A stretch of DNA of 51,751 nt from Planococcus sp. A6 (lineage in GTDB: Bacteria > Bacillota > Bacilli > Bacillales_A > Planococcaceae): the NCBI RefSeq assembly GCF_028823615.1, contig NZ_JAPEHT010000004.1, positions 1 through 51,751 of the forward strand, in the 5' to 3' direction. Shown here in pieces: positions 1 through 7,685 of this stretch (positions within the stretch are counted from its first letter, which is position 1; the number at the start of each line of letters is the position of its first letter). The notes under the pieces were generated by a model that ran no database searches, was not told where the DNA came from, and saw only the letters and a list, made by a program, of their open reading frames with translations. The translations under genes were made by a program, and so were the position numbers.

Positions 1-1
1 T

Positions 2-379
2 TACGGCATGGATGTGCCCGGGCGGCAAGAACTAGCCATCCAAGCAGGACAGAACTGCGCAGGATTCCGCGATGCCTTCGAATTTATCACAAGAGCCGAA
101 ACGCGCGGAAAATACTTCGTAGATCCAGACTATCCCGTTGCCAGGTTCGATCCTTACACGAAAAGTTCCTATGCATTCATCTTTTCGCGGAGCTCGGGTG
201 AAGAAGTGGAAGTCAGCTTGAAAAAAGATTTCTTTCCTGCTGCTTTTTATGAACTGGCGAAGAAAAACCGGGACTGCCTGATGACGCAGGAAGAAGTACA
301 AGCTTTCGAAACGCTCAAGAAAGACTTATGCTTGCGCGCGTTAGAGCTTCCTTTAGATGAAGTCGTGGAAGTGCGCTGA
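2..379 (+). CDS. Hypothetical protein, 5' end cut by window edge
   Basis: The frame is open to the left edge and ends at a TGA at 377-379. The first ATG (position 8) has no ribosome binding site in the seven visible bases, so the true start probably lies upstream and this is a C-terminal part of about 125 residues. The product is soluble and mixed-charge, with no signal peptide or membrane segment. It has an aromatic-rich middle (FVDPDYPVARFDPYTKSSY) and an acidic tail. I do not recognise the family. A strong terminator follows at 437-478, so it is the last gene of its unit. Confidence 0.6.
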   Translation, partial: YGMDVPGRQELAIQAGQNCAGFRDAFEFITRAETRGKYFVDPDYPVARFDPYTKSSYAFIFSRSSGEEVEVSLKKDFFPAAFYELAKKNRDCLMTQEEVQAFETLKKDLCLRALELPLDEVVEVR

Positions 380-436
380 AGAATTGAGTTCGCTATAAAA
401 CGAGGATGGCAAATGAAAATCTCAATAAGCCCACAC

Positions 437-478
437 AAAAAGAGGAAATGCTGAGACATTCAGCGTTTCCTCTTTTTC
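437..478 (+). terminator. Intrinsic terminator after the edge gene
   Basis: An 18-bp stem (437-454 pairing with 460-477, one G-T pair) closes a five-base loop and runs into T-rich sequence. The stem begins in an A-run, so it may also work on the minus strand. Confidence 0.85.
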
Positions 479-694
479 GTTTCAGGATAGAAACTGTCCG
501 TTTACACGTATGCCTTTCATCCTGCCTGTAGCTGTTTTTCGTAAATCCAATATTTTCCTTTGTGTAAAAGGGTAGAGCTTGTCCAAAAATTGCTAGGTAG
601 TATTTTTCAAATATACCAAATAGTCTGTAATTTTATTGCTTGTCCAAATTTACTTCGGTATACTAAATTTTATCAAAGTCGAGGAGGAAAAAAT
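479..694. other. Intergenic region with paired direct repeats upstream of the protease
   Basis: No gene is seen here. The 11-mer GCTTGTCCAAA occurs at 577-587 and again at 638-648, 61 bp apart (about six helical turns). Both copies are followed by AT-rich sequence and lie upstream of the protease ribosome binding site. They could be a tandem regulator site or two overlapping promoter elements (TTGTCC as a poor -35). No clean -10 with standard spacing was found. Confidence 0.4.
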
Positions 695-2335
695 TTGAAG
701 AAAAAATATATTGTACCTGTCATTTTATCATCGGCTCTCGTCGCAAGTTCGTTCACAGCCAGCACCACATTGGCAAATGGCCAACAAGGAAATGGTGCGC
801 CAGATAAAACGTGGAATGAAAATGCCAATGTCCCTGTATTCGTCAAAGAGAAAATTGCCGAGAAGCGGGCTTCAAGCAATGCGTCAAATGCGCTTGATTA
901 CCTAGCGGAAAACGAGAACAAGACCGGACTGAAAAATCCCAAGAAAAACTTAAAGCAAAAAGCGATTGAAAAGGATGCGCTCGGCATGACACATGTCCGC
1001 TTTAACCAGGCAGTTAACGGCGTCCCAGTGGAAGGTGCGGAAGTGGTTGTTCATTACAACGAACAGGACGAATTGGTATCCGTTAACGGCGGCCATTTCC
1101 CTGAAACGTCCGCCAGCAGTGTTGACACGACGCCGACTGTGAGCGTCGTCAATGCCGTTCAAACAGCGAAAGGTGCAGTTGACGCTCCAGAAGAGCTCGA
1201 GTATGCGCCTGAATCGGAAGTTGTCGTCTATCCATTTGACGGTGAAAACCATCTAGCTTATAAGGTAAACGTCAACTTCCTCGGGGACGAGCCCGGCAAC
1301 TGGTTTGTCTTTGTCGATGCGAAAAGCGGTGGGGTAATTGACCAGTATAATGCGATCATGCATGCTGAAGACATCCATCAGTCTGTCGGAACCGGCGTAC
1401 TCGGCGAGCAGCGCAAAATTCACACAACGAAGAGTAAAGAAGCCAAAGAAGGCACGACTTTCAGCTTGTCGGATGAGTCGCATGACGGCTTGGAAGGCAT
1501 CTATACTTTCGATGCAAACGACGGGGAAATTGTCACGAACCATAGCGCCTCGTGGAAAGATGAATACTTGCGCCCAGCTGTAGACGCGCATTATAACTCA
1601 GAGCAAGTCTATGAATATTTTCATGATGAACACGACCGCAACTCGCTAGACGACAACGGCATGGCGATTATTTCCTATGTGCATTACGGGGAAAGTTATA
1701 ACAACGCATTCTGGAATGGCCGCCATATGACTTACGGCGATGGCGATGGCTCGTTCATGGTGCCATTGTCAGCCGGCTTGGACGTCGCAGCGCATGAAAT
1801 GACGCACGGCGTGATCTCCAATTCGGCGAATCTCCAGTACCGTTTTGAATCCGGCGCGTTGAATGAATCCTTTGCGGATATTTTCGGTGCTTTGGTTGAT
1901 GAGGACGATTGGGAAGTCGGGGAAGACATCATGGGCCCTGATGCTAAAGCGGACGGCAGGGCCTCGTTGCGCAGCTTAAGCGACCCAAGCAAATATCCAG
2001 TTAATGCGGCTTACGTTGCGTACGGCGACGGTGAAGGAAACTACCCTTCCCATATGGATGAGTTCTATGACTTGCCGAGAAGTTTAGATAACGGCGGCGT
2101 CCATATCAATTCATCCATTACCAACCACGCAGCTTACTTGATCGGCGAAGAGATCGGCAAGGAAAAACTTGGCCAGATATTCTACCGCGCATTGACGGTC
2201 TACTTGACGCCAACTTCCAACTTCAGTGAAGCCCGCAAACTCATTGTCCAGTCAGCGGCTGACATCTACGGAGAAGGTAGCGCAGAAGAAAAAGCGACGG
2301 CTAAAGGATTTGACGATGTAGGTATCTACGAATAA
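695..2335 (+). CDS. Secreted thermolysin-like neutral metalloprotease (M4 family)
   Basis: An extracellular zinc endopeptidase made as a preproenzyme of about 546 residues. The TTG at 695 is taken as the start because it follows GAGGAGG at 681-687 and begins a typical signal peptide (MKKKYIVPVIL, hydrophobic core to about residue 28). The longer frame from 560 would put 45 unlikely residues in front. An FTP/PepSY-type propeptide occupies roughly residues 50-225. The catalytic domain carries HEMTH at residues 367-371 (zinc ligands and catalytic Glu) and the third zinc ligand Glu391 in GALNESFAD, exactly 20 residues on, as in thermolysin. A GGVHINSSI motif near residue 470 supplies the catalytic His. 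The gene looks intact and is monocistronic between terminators. Its role is probably nutrient scavenging in late growth. Confidence 0.95.
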   Translation: MKKKYIVPVILSSALVASSFTASTTLANGQQGNGAPDKTWNENANVPVFVKEKIAEKRASSNASNALDYLAENENKTGLKNPKKNLKQKAIEKDALGMTHVRFNQAVNGVPVEGAEVVVHYNEQDELVSVNGGHFPETSASSVDTTPTVSVVNAVQTAKGAVDAPEELEYAPESEVVVYPFDGENHLAYKVNVNFLGDEPGNWFVFVDAKSGGVIDQYNAIMHAEDIHQSVGTGVLGEQRKIHTTKSKEAKEGTTFSLSDESHDGLEGIYTFDANDGEIVTNHSASWKDEYLRPAVDAHYNSEQVYEYFHDEHDRNSLDDNGMAIISYVHYGESYNNAFWNGRHMTYGDGDGSFMVPLSAGLDVAAHEMTHGVISNSANLQYRFESGALNESFADIFGALVDEDDWEVGEDIMGPDAKADGRASLRSLSDPSKYPVNAAYVAYGDGEGNYPSHMDEFYDLPRSLDNGGVHINSSITNHAAYLIGEEIGKEKLGQIFYRALTVYLTPTSNFSEARKLIVQSAADIYGEGSAEEKATAKGFDDVGIYE

Positions 2336-2350
2336 GCATTTTAAAAATCG

Positions 2351-2392
2351 CTAGCCGTTTGTCTACCTGGACAGGCGGCTAGTGCTTTTTAG
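2351..2392 (+). terminator. Intrinsic terminator after the M4 protease
   Basis: A 13-bp stem with G-T wobbles (2351-2363 with 2370-2382) is followed by a T-run at 2386-2390. Confidence 0.85.
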
Positions 2393-2584
2393 TTTAGAGT
2401 GGAAGATGGACTCGAGCGATTGATTGTGTACGAAATACCGGATTTAGTTAAGGATGAGTGCGATCGGTAACGGGACTCTGTTGGATTGAAGAAAAATAAA
2501 TTCAGGCTTGGAACTTTGGGCGGAACCCGTATTTAAAAAATAGCGTCTTCATATTGTCAGTCTAATACGTTTGAAGGAGCAATT

Positions 2585-3377
2585 ATGGAGATCATCGAAA
2601 TATTAAAAGCATTGGTGCTAGGGATAGTGGAAGGCCTAACCGAATTTGCGCCCATCTCATCAACAGGGCATATGATCATCTTTGATGATTTATGGCTCAA
2701 CACAGAAGGCTTTTTAGGCGGGCCGTCAGCCAACACCTTCAAAATCGTCATTCAGCTCGGGTCTATACTCGCGGTCGTCTTCATTATATAAAATCGAGCA
2801 AGACACACCCACGACATTCAATATCCTGCACGTTTTGATCGGTATTGTGCCAGCAGGGGTTTTCGGCTTGCTGTTTGAAGACTTTATAGATGAGCATTTA
2901 TTCAGCATTGAAACCGTGCTGATCGGATTGGTCATCGGGGCATTCTTCATGATCATCGCCGATAAATTCGGCCCCAAAAACCCGTCGATCAATTCATTAG
3001 ATGAAATCAGTTACCTTAAAGCCTTAACTGTGGGCACCGTTCAATGCTTCTCCTTATGGCCAGGCTTTTCTCGCTCAGGCTCGACCATTTCAGGCGGCGT
3101 ATTGCTGGGGCTAGACCATAGAACCGCAGCTGATTTCACTTTCATCATGGCCGTCCCGATCATGCTCGGAGCATCAATCGTCTCGCTCGTCAAAAATTGG
3201 GAAGCCATTTCATTTGATCATCTCAGCTTCTATGCCGCAGGGTTTGTTACGGCATTTATCTTTGCGTTGATTTCCATCAAGTTTTTCTTGAAATTGATTT
3301 CACACATCAAGCTGGTGCCCTTTGCCATTTATCGTCTCTTGCTAGCCAGCGTTTTGGCATTTATTGTATTTCTTTGA
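2585..3377 (+). pseudogene. uppP: Undecaprenyl-diphosphatase (UppP/BacA), broken by a short deletion with frameshift
   Basis: An intact UppP dephosphorylates undecaprenyl diphosphate at the membrane to recycle the peptidoglycan lipid carrier and gives bacitracin tolerance. The start is the ATG at 2585 after GAAGGAG. Residues 1-68 match the family N-terminus, including the catalytic [15 protein letters not shown] block. The frame then ends at TAA 2789-2791. The rest continues in another frame from about 2787 and carries the second active-site motif (GFSRSGST) and the complete C-terminal membrane segments. Compared with my memory of B. subtilis UppP, about ten residues of the loop after ILAVVF are missing. 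This indicates a deletion of roughly 30 bases that also shifted the frame, not a one-base slip. A TTG at 2835 could start the second part, but it would lack one catalytic motif. A second functional lipid phosphatase elsewhere is expected. Confidence 0.85.
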
Positions 3378-3694
3378 CCATTAATGCAAGGGCAGTCGAA
3401 TAAAACGATGTCGATGAATATAGATAGAACCAGTAAAGAAAAAGAATTTCTTGTGAGATTCTTTTTCTTTTTTTGCTGGAGTATACCGCTACATATTTAA
3501 GTGAAAATTAAGGCCTCAGGCAAACCTGCTTTTTCACACGACAACTCATAGGACTACTGCAGGTATTTTTTATTTCGATTTAAAGTCGAAGTTGTAATTA
3601 AATAGAAAAACCGAACCTATGAATGAATTTAAATTGAAAATCTTAGGATATACTAATTATTAGTAGACACTTGTAAGTTGAAAGGATGGGGAAA
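3378..3694. other. Intergenic region after uppP: terminator plus AT-rich leader
   Basis: A terminator sits at 3435-3474: a 16-bp A/T-rich stem, 3435-3450 pairing with 3455-3470, followed by a T-run. The remaining 220 bases are AT-rich and presumably hold the promoter of the next gene. No open frame with a ribosome binding site was found. Confidence 0.6.
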
Positions 3695-4519
3695 ATGGGA
3701 AATTTCATCTGCCGCACATGTGGAGTTCAAACTGAAAGCCTTGAGTCAGCACCGGATAGTTGTTCAGTCTGTACAGAAGAACGGCAATACGTCAGCGTTA
3801 AAGGGCAAAGTTGGACGACATTGGAAGAGATGATTCACTCCACTGCTTATCAGAATGAGATTACGCTAGAAGAACAAGGGCTCTCAAGTATAACGACTGT
3901 GCCAAGTTTTGGAATTGGGCAAACTGCGTATTTGGTTCAAGGGGAAAACTTCAATATCTTGTGGGACTGTATAAGCTATCTTGATACCGCGACAATCGAA
4001 ACGGTTAAGGAGTTAGGGGGAATCGATGCCATCGCCTTGTCCCATCCGCATTATTATTCGACTCAAGTGGAATGGGCTGAAACTTTTGATGCGGTAATCT
4101 ATATTCACGAAGATGACAAGCAATGGGTGACGAGACCAAGCGACCTCATTATCTTTTGGTCAGGCGAAACGCTCGAAGTTGCAGAAGGGTTCACGCTGCA
4201 CCGGATCGGTGGCCATTTCAAAGGTGCAGCTATCCTGGAATGGAAAGATGGAAGTGCCGGCAAAGGCGTGTTATTGACAGGCGATATCGTCCGCGTCGTC
4301 GCAGACCGCCAGTGGGTCAGTTTTATGTATAGCTACCCGAACTTCATTCCGTTGCCTGTGCGCACTGTCGAAAGAATGGCGGTCCAGTTAAATGAAATCC
4401 GCTTCGACCGAGTGTATGATGCCTTTCACCGGATCGTAGTGAACGAGGCGCGGGAAGCCGTACAAAACTCGGCTAGAAGATATATTGATGCGTTGAATGG
4501 TGTGCTTTTTGACACATAA
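3695..4519 (+). CDS. Metallo-beta-lactamase-fold protein with N-terminal zinc ribbon
   Basis: About 274 residues. The ATG at 3695 is preferred over 3686 because the GGATGGGG ribosome binding site overlaps the earlier ATG. The N-terminus holds two CxxC pairs (C6/C9 and C23/C26), a rubredoxin-like zinc ribbon. The rest follows the MBL fold: a strand with GIGQTAYLV, a metal-site segment SHPHYYST near residue 112, a later His in GGHFKGAA, and an Asp in LLTGDIV. The canonical HxHxDH motif is degenerate: HxH is kept, but the following Asp-His is replaced. The active site may therefore be altered, as seen in some MBL subfamilies. Substrate unknown. The gene stands alone in front of the riboswitch-like leader of the Nudix gene. 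Confidence 0.8.
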   Translation: MGNFICRTCGVQTESLESAPDSCSVCTEERQYVSVKGQSWTTLEEMIHSTAYQNEITLEEQGLSSITTVPSFGIGQTAYLVQGENFNILWDCISYLDTATIETVKELGGIDAIALSHPHYYSTQVEWAETFDAVIYIHEDDKQWVTRPSDLIIFWSGETLEVAEGFTLHRIGGHFKGAAILEWKDGSAGKGVLLTGDIVRVVADRQWVSFMYSYPNFIPLPVRTVERMAVQLNEIRFDRVYDAFHRIVVNEAREAVQNSARRYIDALNGVLFDT

Positions 4520-4582
4520 TAATGGAAAAGCAATTTTATATTCCATTATCGAGAACAAATCTGTAGAATGAAAGCGAACTGG

Positions 4583-4668
4583 AAAATTGTAGCTAGGGTT
4601 CCGCTATCTAGGTAGGTCAGTGACCGAGGGCTGCATCTTTTACTCTACGTAAAAGGCACCTATTGACA
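4583..4668 (+). promoter_or_regulatory. Candidate ykkC-class riboswitch aptamer upstream of a Nudix gene
   Basis: The leader contains CTAGGGTTCCG at 4593-4603, the hallmark of the ykkC aptamer superfamily (guanidine-I, ppGpp, PRPP and nucleoside-diphosphate subclasses). It is followed by CAGTGACCGAGGG at 4618-4630, which corresponds to the conserved (CUG)GUCCGAGAG segment. A further hairpin is formed by TTTTAC at 4638-4643 with GTAAAA at 4649-4654. A long terminator follows at 4670-4735. Subtype 2c of this family was reported to sense nucleoside diphosphates such as ADP and to control Nudix hydrolases, and the gene here is a Nudix hydrolase. The ligand assignment is inference; membership of the superfamily is supported by the two motifs. 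Confidence 0.7.
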
Positions 4669-4669
4669 T

Positions 4670-4738
4670 AAAAGGTCCGAGGGGAAAGGTTCAACGTATT
4701 TGTTATGCGTTGAATTCTTTCTTCTCGGACCTTTTTAT
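4670..4738 (+). terminator. Long terminator hairpin, probable expression platform of the Nudix riboswitch
   Basis: AAAAGGTCCGAG at 4670-4681 pairs with CTCGGACCTTTT at 4724-4735. An inner stem is formed by GTTCAACG with CGTTGAA, and a T-run follows. It lies between the aptamer-like region and the Nudix ribosome binding site, where a transcription-attenuation terminator would be. Confidence 0.8.
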
Positions 4739-4759
4739 TATGAGAAGGAGGTTTATGGA

Positions 4760-5200
4760 ATGAAAAAGATTGATGATTTAAAAGCGGGGGTCGCGGTGGT
4801 GATCCTAAATGAACAAAATCAGGTTTTGTTGCAAAAAAGAGCAGATGTACGATTATGGGGCATTCCTTCGGGCCATGTGGAAATAGGCGAAACCGTTGCT
4901 GAGGCAGCTATACGCGAAGTAAAAGAGGAAACTAATTTAGAGGTGAAAATCACCAAGCTTATCGGCGTATACTCTGACCCTGATTCTCAGGTGTTTGCTT
5001 ATCCTAGTGGCAGAACCGTGCATTTTATCACGGCTTGCTTTCTTGCTGAAATCACAGGTGGGACCTTGCAATGCAATTCCGCTGAGTCGATAGATGTTAA
5101 GTTCTTTGATGTACACCGTCTGCCAGATGATTTATTAAAGATGCACCCTGAATGGTTAAACGATGCACTAGCTAAATGCGAGACAGCGTTTATCCGTTAG
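4760..5200 (+). CDS. Nudix hydrolase, riboswitch-associated
   Basis: 146 residues, a single Nudix domain that would cleave a nucleoside-diphosphate-X substrate in the cytoplasm. The Nudix box lies at residues 38-60 (G38, E44, R52-E53, E56-E57), with Asn59 where Gly is usual (EETNL). The start at 4760 follows GAGAAGGAGG; an upstream in-frame ATG at 4700 lies inside the terminator and is rejected. Flanking aromatic residues (WGIPSGH) are typical of MutT/YjhB-like members. The ykkC-type leader suggests that a nucleoside diphosphate or a related compound controls its expression. Confidence 0.9.
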   Translation: MKKIDDLKAGVAVVILNEQNQVLLQKRADVRLWGIPSGHVEIGETVAEAAIREVKEETNLEVKITKLIGVYSDPDSQVFAYPSGRTVHFITACFLAEITGGTLQCNSAESIDVKFFDVHRLPDDLLKMHPEWLNDALAKCETAFIR

Positions 5201-5382
5201 CTCATTTATTATCGTGACAGCAAAAAAGGTACATTTAAATGAGCAAGCCTTGCCTTAAAGAGGATATAAAGACTAGGAGGTAGAAGTATTTAAAAATTAA
5301 TGCGGAGCAATGGAAATAGTGTAGCGTATAGATAACCAAACCTAATGAACTTCATAGTGATATTAAAGAGAGGTGGATGGTT

Positions 5383-6360
5383 ATGCAATACAACCTGAGG
5401 GAGATCAGGAGTAATATCGATAACGAATTGTCGATTAAGTCGAGCAACGCAGTGATTTTGATGTGTGCCATTTTTATCGCGTCCATCGGTTTAAACTTGA
5501 ACTCCATTCCAGTTGTGATTGGTGCAATGCTCATTTCACCGTTGATGAATCCAATACTTGGCCTCGGCCTTTCTTTGGGAATATCTGATATGAAGTTGTT
5601 TTACAAGGCTTTGCGTCTTTTAGGAGTTCAATTGGGAATCAGTATATTGACCTCCTTTCTCTATTTTTCATTTTCCCCGATCACGCAAGCCAGTGATGAA
5701 ATTATCGCAAGAACTTTCCCGACTATTTGGGATGTGTTGATCGCGTTTGCTGGAGGAACAGCGGGTTGGATAGGTCTGCGCAAGAAAGTCGCGAACAATA
5801 TTGTGCCAGGGGTCGCTATTGCAACAGCACTGATGCCGCCAGTTTGTACGATAGGTTATTCTTTATCAGCTCAAAATTTGTCATATTTTCTAGGGGCAGG
5901 TTACCTCTTCCTAATAAATTGCAGTTTCATTTTGATTGCGACCTTTATCGGCGTGAAAGTGTTGCTTCGCAGCGATAAAAGCTTGCAGCTGACTAAGAAG
6001 AAACGCATCAATACCTATATCGCCATTTTGACAATACTGGTTACAGTACCGAGCATTTTCAGTGCTTATGTGTTAATCAGACAAAACATGACCACCCTCA
6101 ATATTGAGCGTTTCATTGATGAAGAGTTCAAGGAAACAGTCGTTATTAATCATGTCTACAATGACGATCGTCAGCTTTTAGTTGTGACAACTTTGGGTAA
6201 CCGGTTCAACGAGGCTGAAAGGGAAGAATTGAATGATAACTTATCGAATTACGGATTTGACGATTTAGAACTGACTCTTATCCAAGTACCCGATTTGAAT
6301 GAATTGGATAAACAACGTTTGGAAGAGCTATTCCAGAATCAAACATTGTGGCAACAATGA
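5383..6360 (+). CDS. DUF389 (TIGR00341-type) integral membrane protein
   Basis: 325 residues, with five or six predicted membrane segments in the first 225 and a soluble C-terminal tail of about 100. The N-terminus carries the family signature: a basic stretch, then NAVILMCAIFIASIGLNLNS, then PVVIGAMLISPLMNPILG. A second motif, GVAIATALMPPVCTIGYSL, lies near residue 150. The ATG at 5383 is chosen over 5377 because GAGGTGG at 5370-5376 is too close to the latter. The function of the family is not established. The gene appears monocistronic. Confidence 0.9.
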   Translation: MQYNLREIRSNIDNELSIKSSNAVILMCAIFIASIGLNLNSIPVVIGAMLISPLMNPILGLGLSLGISDMKLFYKALRLLGVQLGISILTSFLYFSFSPITQASDEIIARTFPTIWDVLIAFAGGTAGWIGLRKKVANNIVPGVAIATALMPPVCTIGYSLSAQNLSYFLGAGYLFLINCSFILIATFIGVKVLLRSDKSLQLTKKKRINTYIAILTILVTVPSIFSAYVLIRQNMTTLNIERFIDEEFKETVVINHVYNDDRQLLVVTTLGNRFNEAEREELNDNLSNYGFDDLELTLIQVPDLNELDKQRLEELFQNQTLWQQ

Positions 6361-6588
6361 CCCGAGACGCTTATTGATTTCTCATTTACTAGCTAAATGT
6401 CAATAATATTGGTGAATTAGTCACTATTTTTAATGTTTATCGATATCATTGTGACTAGTTAAGAAAAAAATTCTAATAAATATTTACTTTCCAAATACTA
6501 GTGGTATTCTATTAATAGCTAAAATAGTAAACGAATTCCTCTAACAAGTTCAATTTTAGTTGCAGTCTATTTAGGGAGCGAAGGCCGG
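6361..6588. other. AT-rich intergenic region with a weak inverted repeat
   Basis: AGTCAC at about 6419 and GTGACT at about 6451 form a short inverted repeat around a 26-base AT-rich interval. A poly-A tract follows. This fits a minus-strand terminator or a protein site. From 6523 onward the frame of the next small ORF is open. Confidence 0.3.
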
Positions 6589-6726
6589 GTGTCTCGAGAA
6601 AGCGTGAATTTGATTTTATCCGTTGTTGTCATCATTTTAGTTGTAGGGCTTGGCATGTACCTTCAGAAAGTGGGTGCTCCTATGTATGGCATTCCGGGTC
6701 TTCTAGAGTCTGTCATCAAGAACTGA
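6589..6726 (+). CDS. Small single-pass membrane peptide, or C-terminal remnant of a transporter
   Basis: A GTG-started ORF of 45 residues: SVNLILSVVVIILVVGLGM forms one membrane helix, followed by YLQKVGAPMYGIPGLLESV. GAAGG and GGGAG lie just upstream. The same frame is open back to 6523 and there encodes more hydrophobic sequence (SSILVAVYLG) without a start codon. It could therefore be the surviving tail of a larger transporter. A convincing terminator follows directly, which shows that transcripts end here. I do not recognise the family. Confidence 0.4.
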   Translation: MSRESVNLILSVVVIILVVGLGMYLQKVGAPMYGIPGLLESVIKN

Positions 6727-6729
6727 AGC

Positions 6730-6798
6730 ATTAAGCTGCAAACTCATTTCATTAGATTTTCTTAACTGATGAAATGAGTTTTTTTATTGCAGCTTACC
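6730..6798 (+). terminator. Strong nested terminator
   Basis: The inner stem is 6741-6752 with 6769-6780 (AACTCATTTCAT and its complement), followed by a seven-T run. An outer stem, TAAGCTGCAA with TTGCAGCTTA (6732-6741 with 6787-6796), encloses it. Confidence 0.85.
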
Positions 6799-6916
6799 CA
6801 TACCATTATTCCGAACCGATTGATGTGGTTTCTGGGATTTAATACAATACACATCATCATGTTATCGAAGTAGCGGAACTGTTGTGGAAGCCATATTGGA
6901 GGAGAGGAAAGCGTAA

Positions 6917-7660
6917 ATGACGAAACCATTCGTACCTGTTATATCGATAATGATGAGCATCTTCCTATGCAGTGGCTGTTCTAGCGCTCCGGACGGATTA
7001 GAAGAAGTAGAGGGGACTGGTCTGACCTATAGCGAAAATTTCAATGCTTATGACGGGTTGAATGAGAGAGAACATGTGGAGTTTTATAAACCTGCAGAAG
7101 CACAACCATTGTCTCCATCGATTTTAGGTGAACATCACCTGCTCAAAAAGGGGATCGATTCTGATTTACTGCCTTTCGAAGTAGATGGAGAAAATGCGTA
7201 TGTGGTCACTTCCGAAGACCGAACCGGGAAAGTGATTCATCAAGTTCAGTTGAGCTATCTTGGGAAATCTGAAGAGGGCATTATAGATGAGTTTTTCATC
7301 GTCTCGGTAACTGAAATGGAAAAAAATCCGGTCGAGAATTATGAAGTTGCAGAAGCAACTGATTCGGTCGGAAATCGATTTGATAAACAAGAGCTGAGCG
7401 GGGATGATTTCATTTTCCAGCAAGTGCTGACCACAAATAGTGCTTTATTGTATCGGTATTATGAATATGATGAAGCGGAAGAAAAATTAAATGTGGTCGG
7501 TACCGCCGCTAACGAATTTTATTCCTATCACGATGGATTCGTTTACCACGTGGGTTATTTAATTGATCGACAAAAGAATACTGAGAAGGTACAAAACAAT
7601 ATGCTCAACTTGACGCGTAATATTATTCTAGGAAAAGATACATCCAAAGAAGGAAGATGA
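6917..7660 (+). CDS. Hypothetical lipoprotein
   Basis: 247 residues. A type II signal peptide (MTKPFVPVISIMMSIFLCSG) ends in a lipobox-like CSGC with the acylated Cys at about residue 21. The mature part is hydrophilic and acidic, with no recognised domain, and would sit on the outer face of the membrane. The ATG follows GGAGGAGAGG. A polytopic membrane protein starts 25 bases downstream, so the two are probably co-transcribed and may work together. Confidence 0.8.
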   Translation: MTKPFVPVISIMMSIFLCSGCSSAPDGLEEVEGTGLTYSENFNAYDGLNEREHVEFYKPAEAQPLSPSILGEHHLLKKGIDSDLLPFEVDGENAYVVTSEDRTGKVIHQVQLSYLGKSEEGIIDEFFIVSVTEMEKNPVENYEVAEATDSVGNRFDKQELSGDDFIFQQVLTTNSALLYRYYEYDEAEEKLNVVGTAANEFYSYHDGFVYHVGYLIDRQKNTEKVQNNMLNLTRNIILGKDTSKEGR

Positions 7661-7685
7661 CGACGACTAGAAGAGAGGAAAAACC

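Noticed and set aside
560-694. Start of the M4 protease at 560
   Set aside because: It would add 45 residues without signal-peptide character; the TTG at 695 has GAGGAGG and begins a normal signal peptide.
1253-1591. Minus-strand frame inside the M4 protease
   Set aside because: Shadow of a clearly coding sequence.
4700-4759. In-frame ATG at 4700 as the start of the Nudix gene
   Set aside because: It lies inside the terminator hairpin and has no ribosome binding site, while 4760 follows a strong one.
5270-5330. AGGAGG at about 5276 as the start of a small gene
   Set aside because: The nearest following start codons run into stops within a few codons.
6419-6456. AGTCAC/GTGACT inverted repeat as a forward terminator
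   Set aside because: Short stem, very large loop, and poly-A instead of poly-T on the plus strand.
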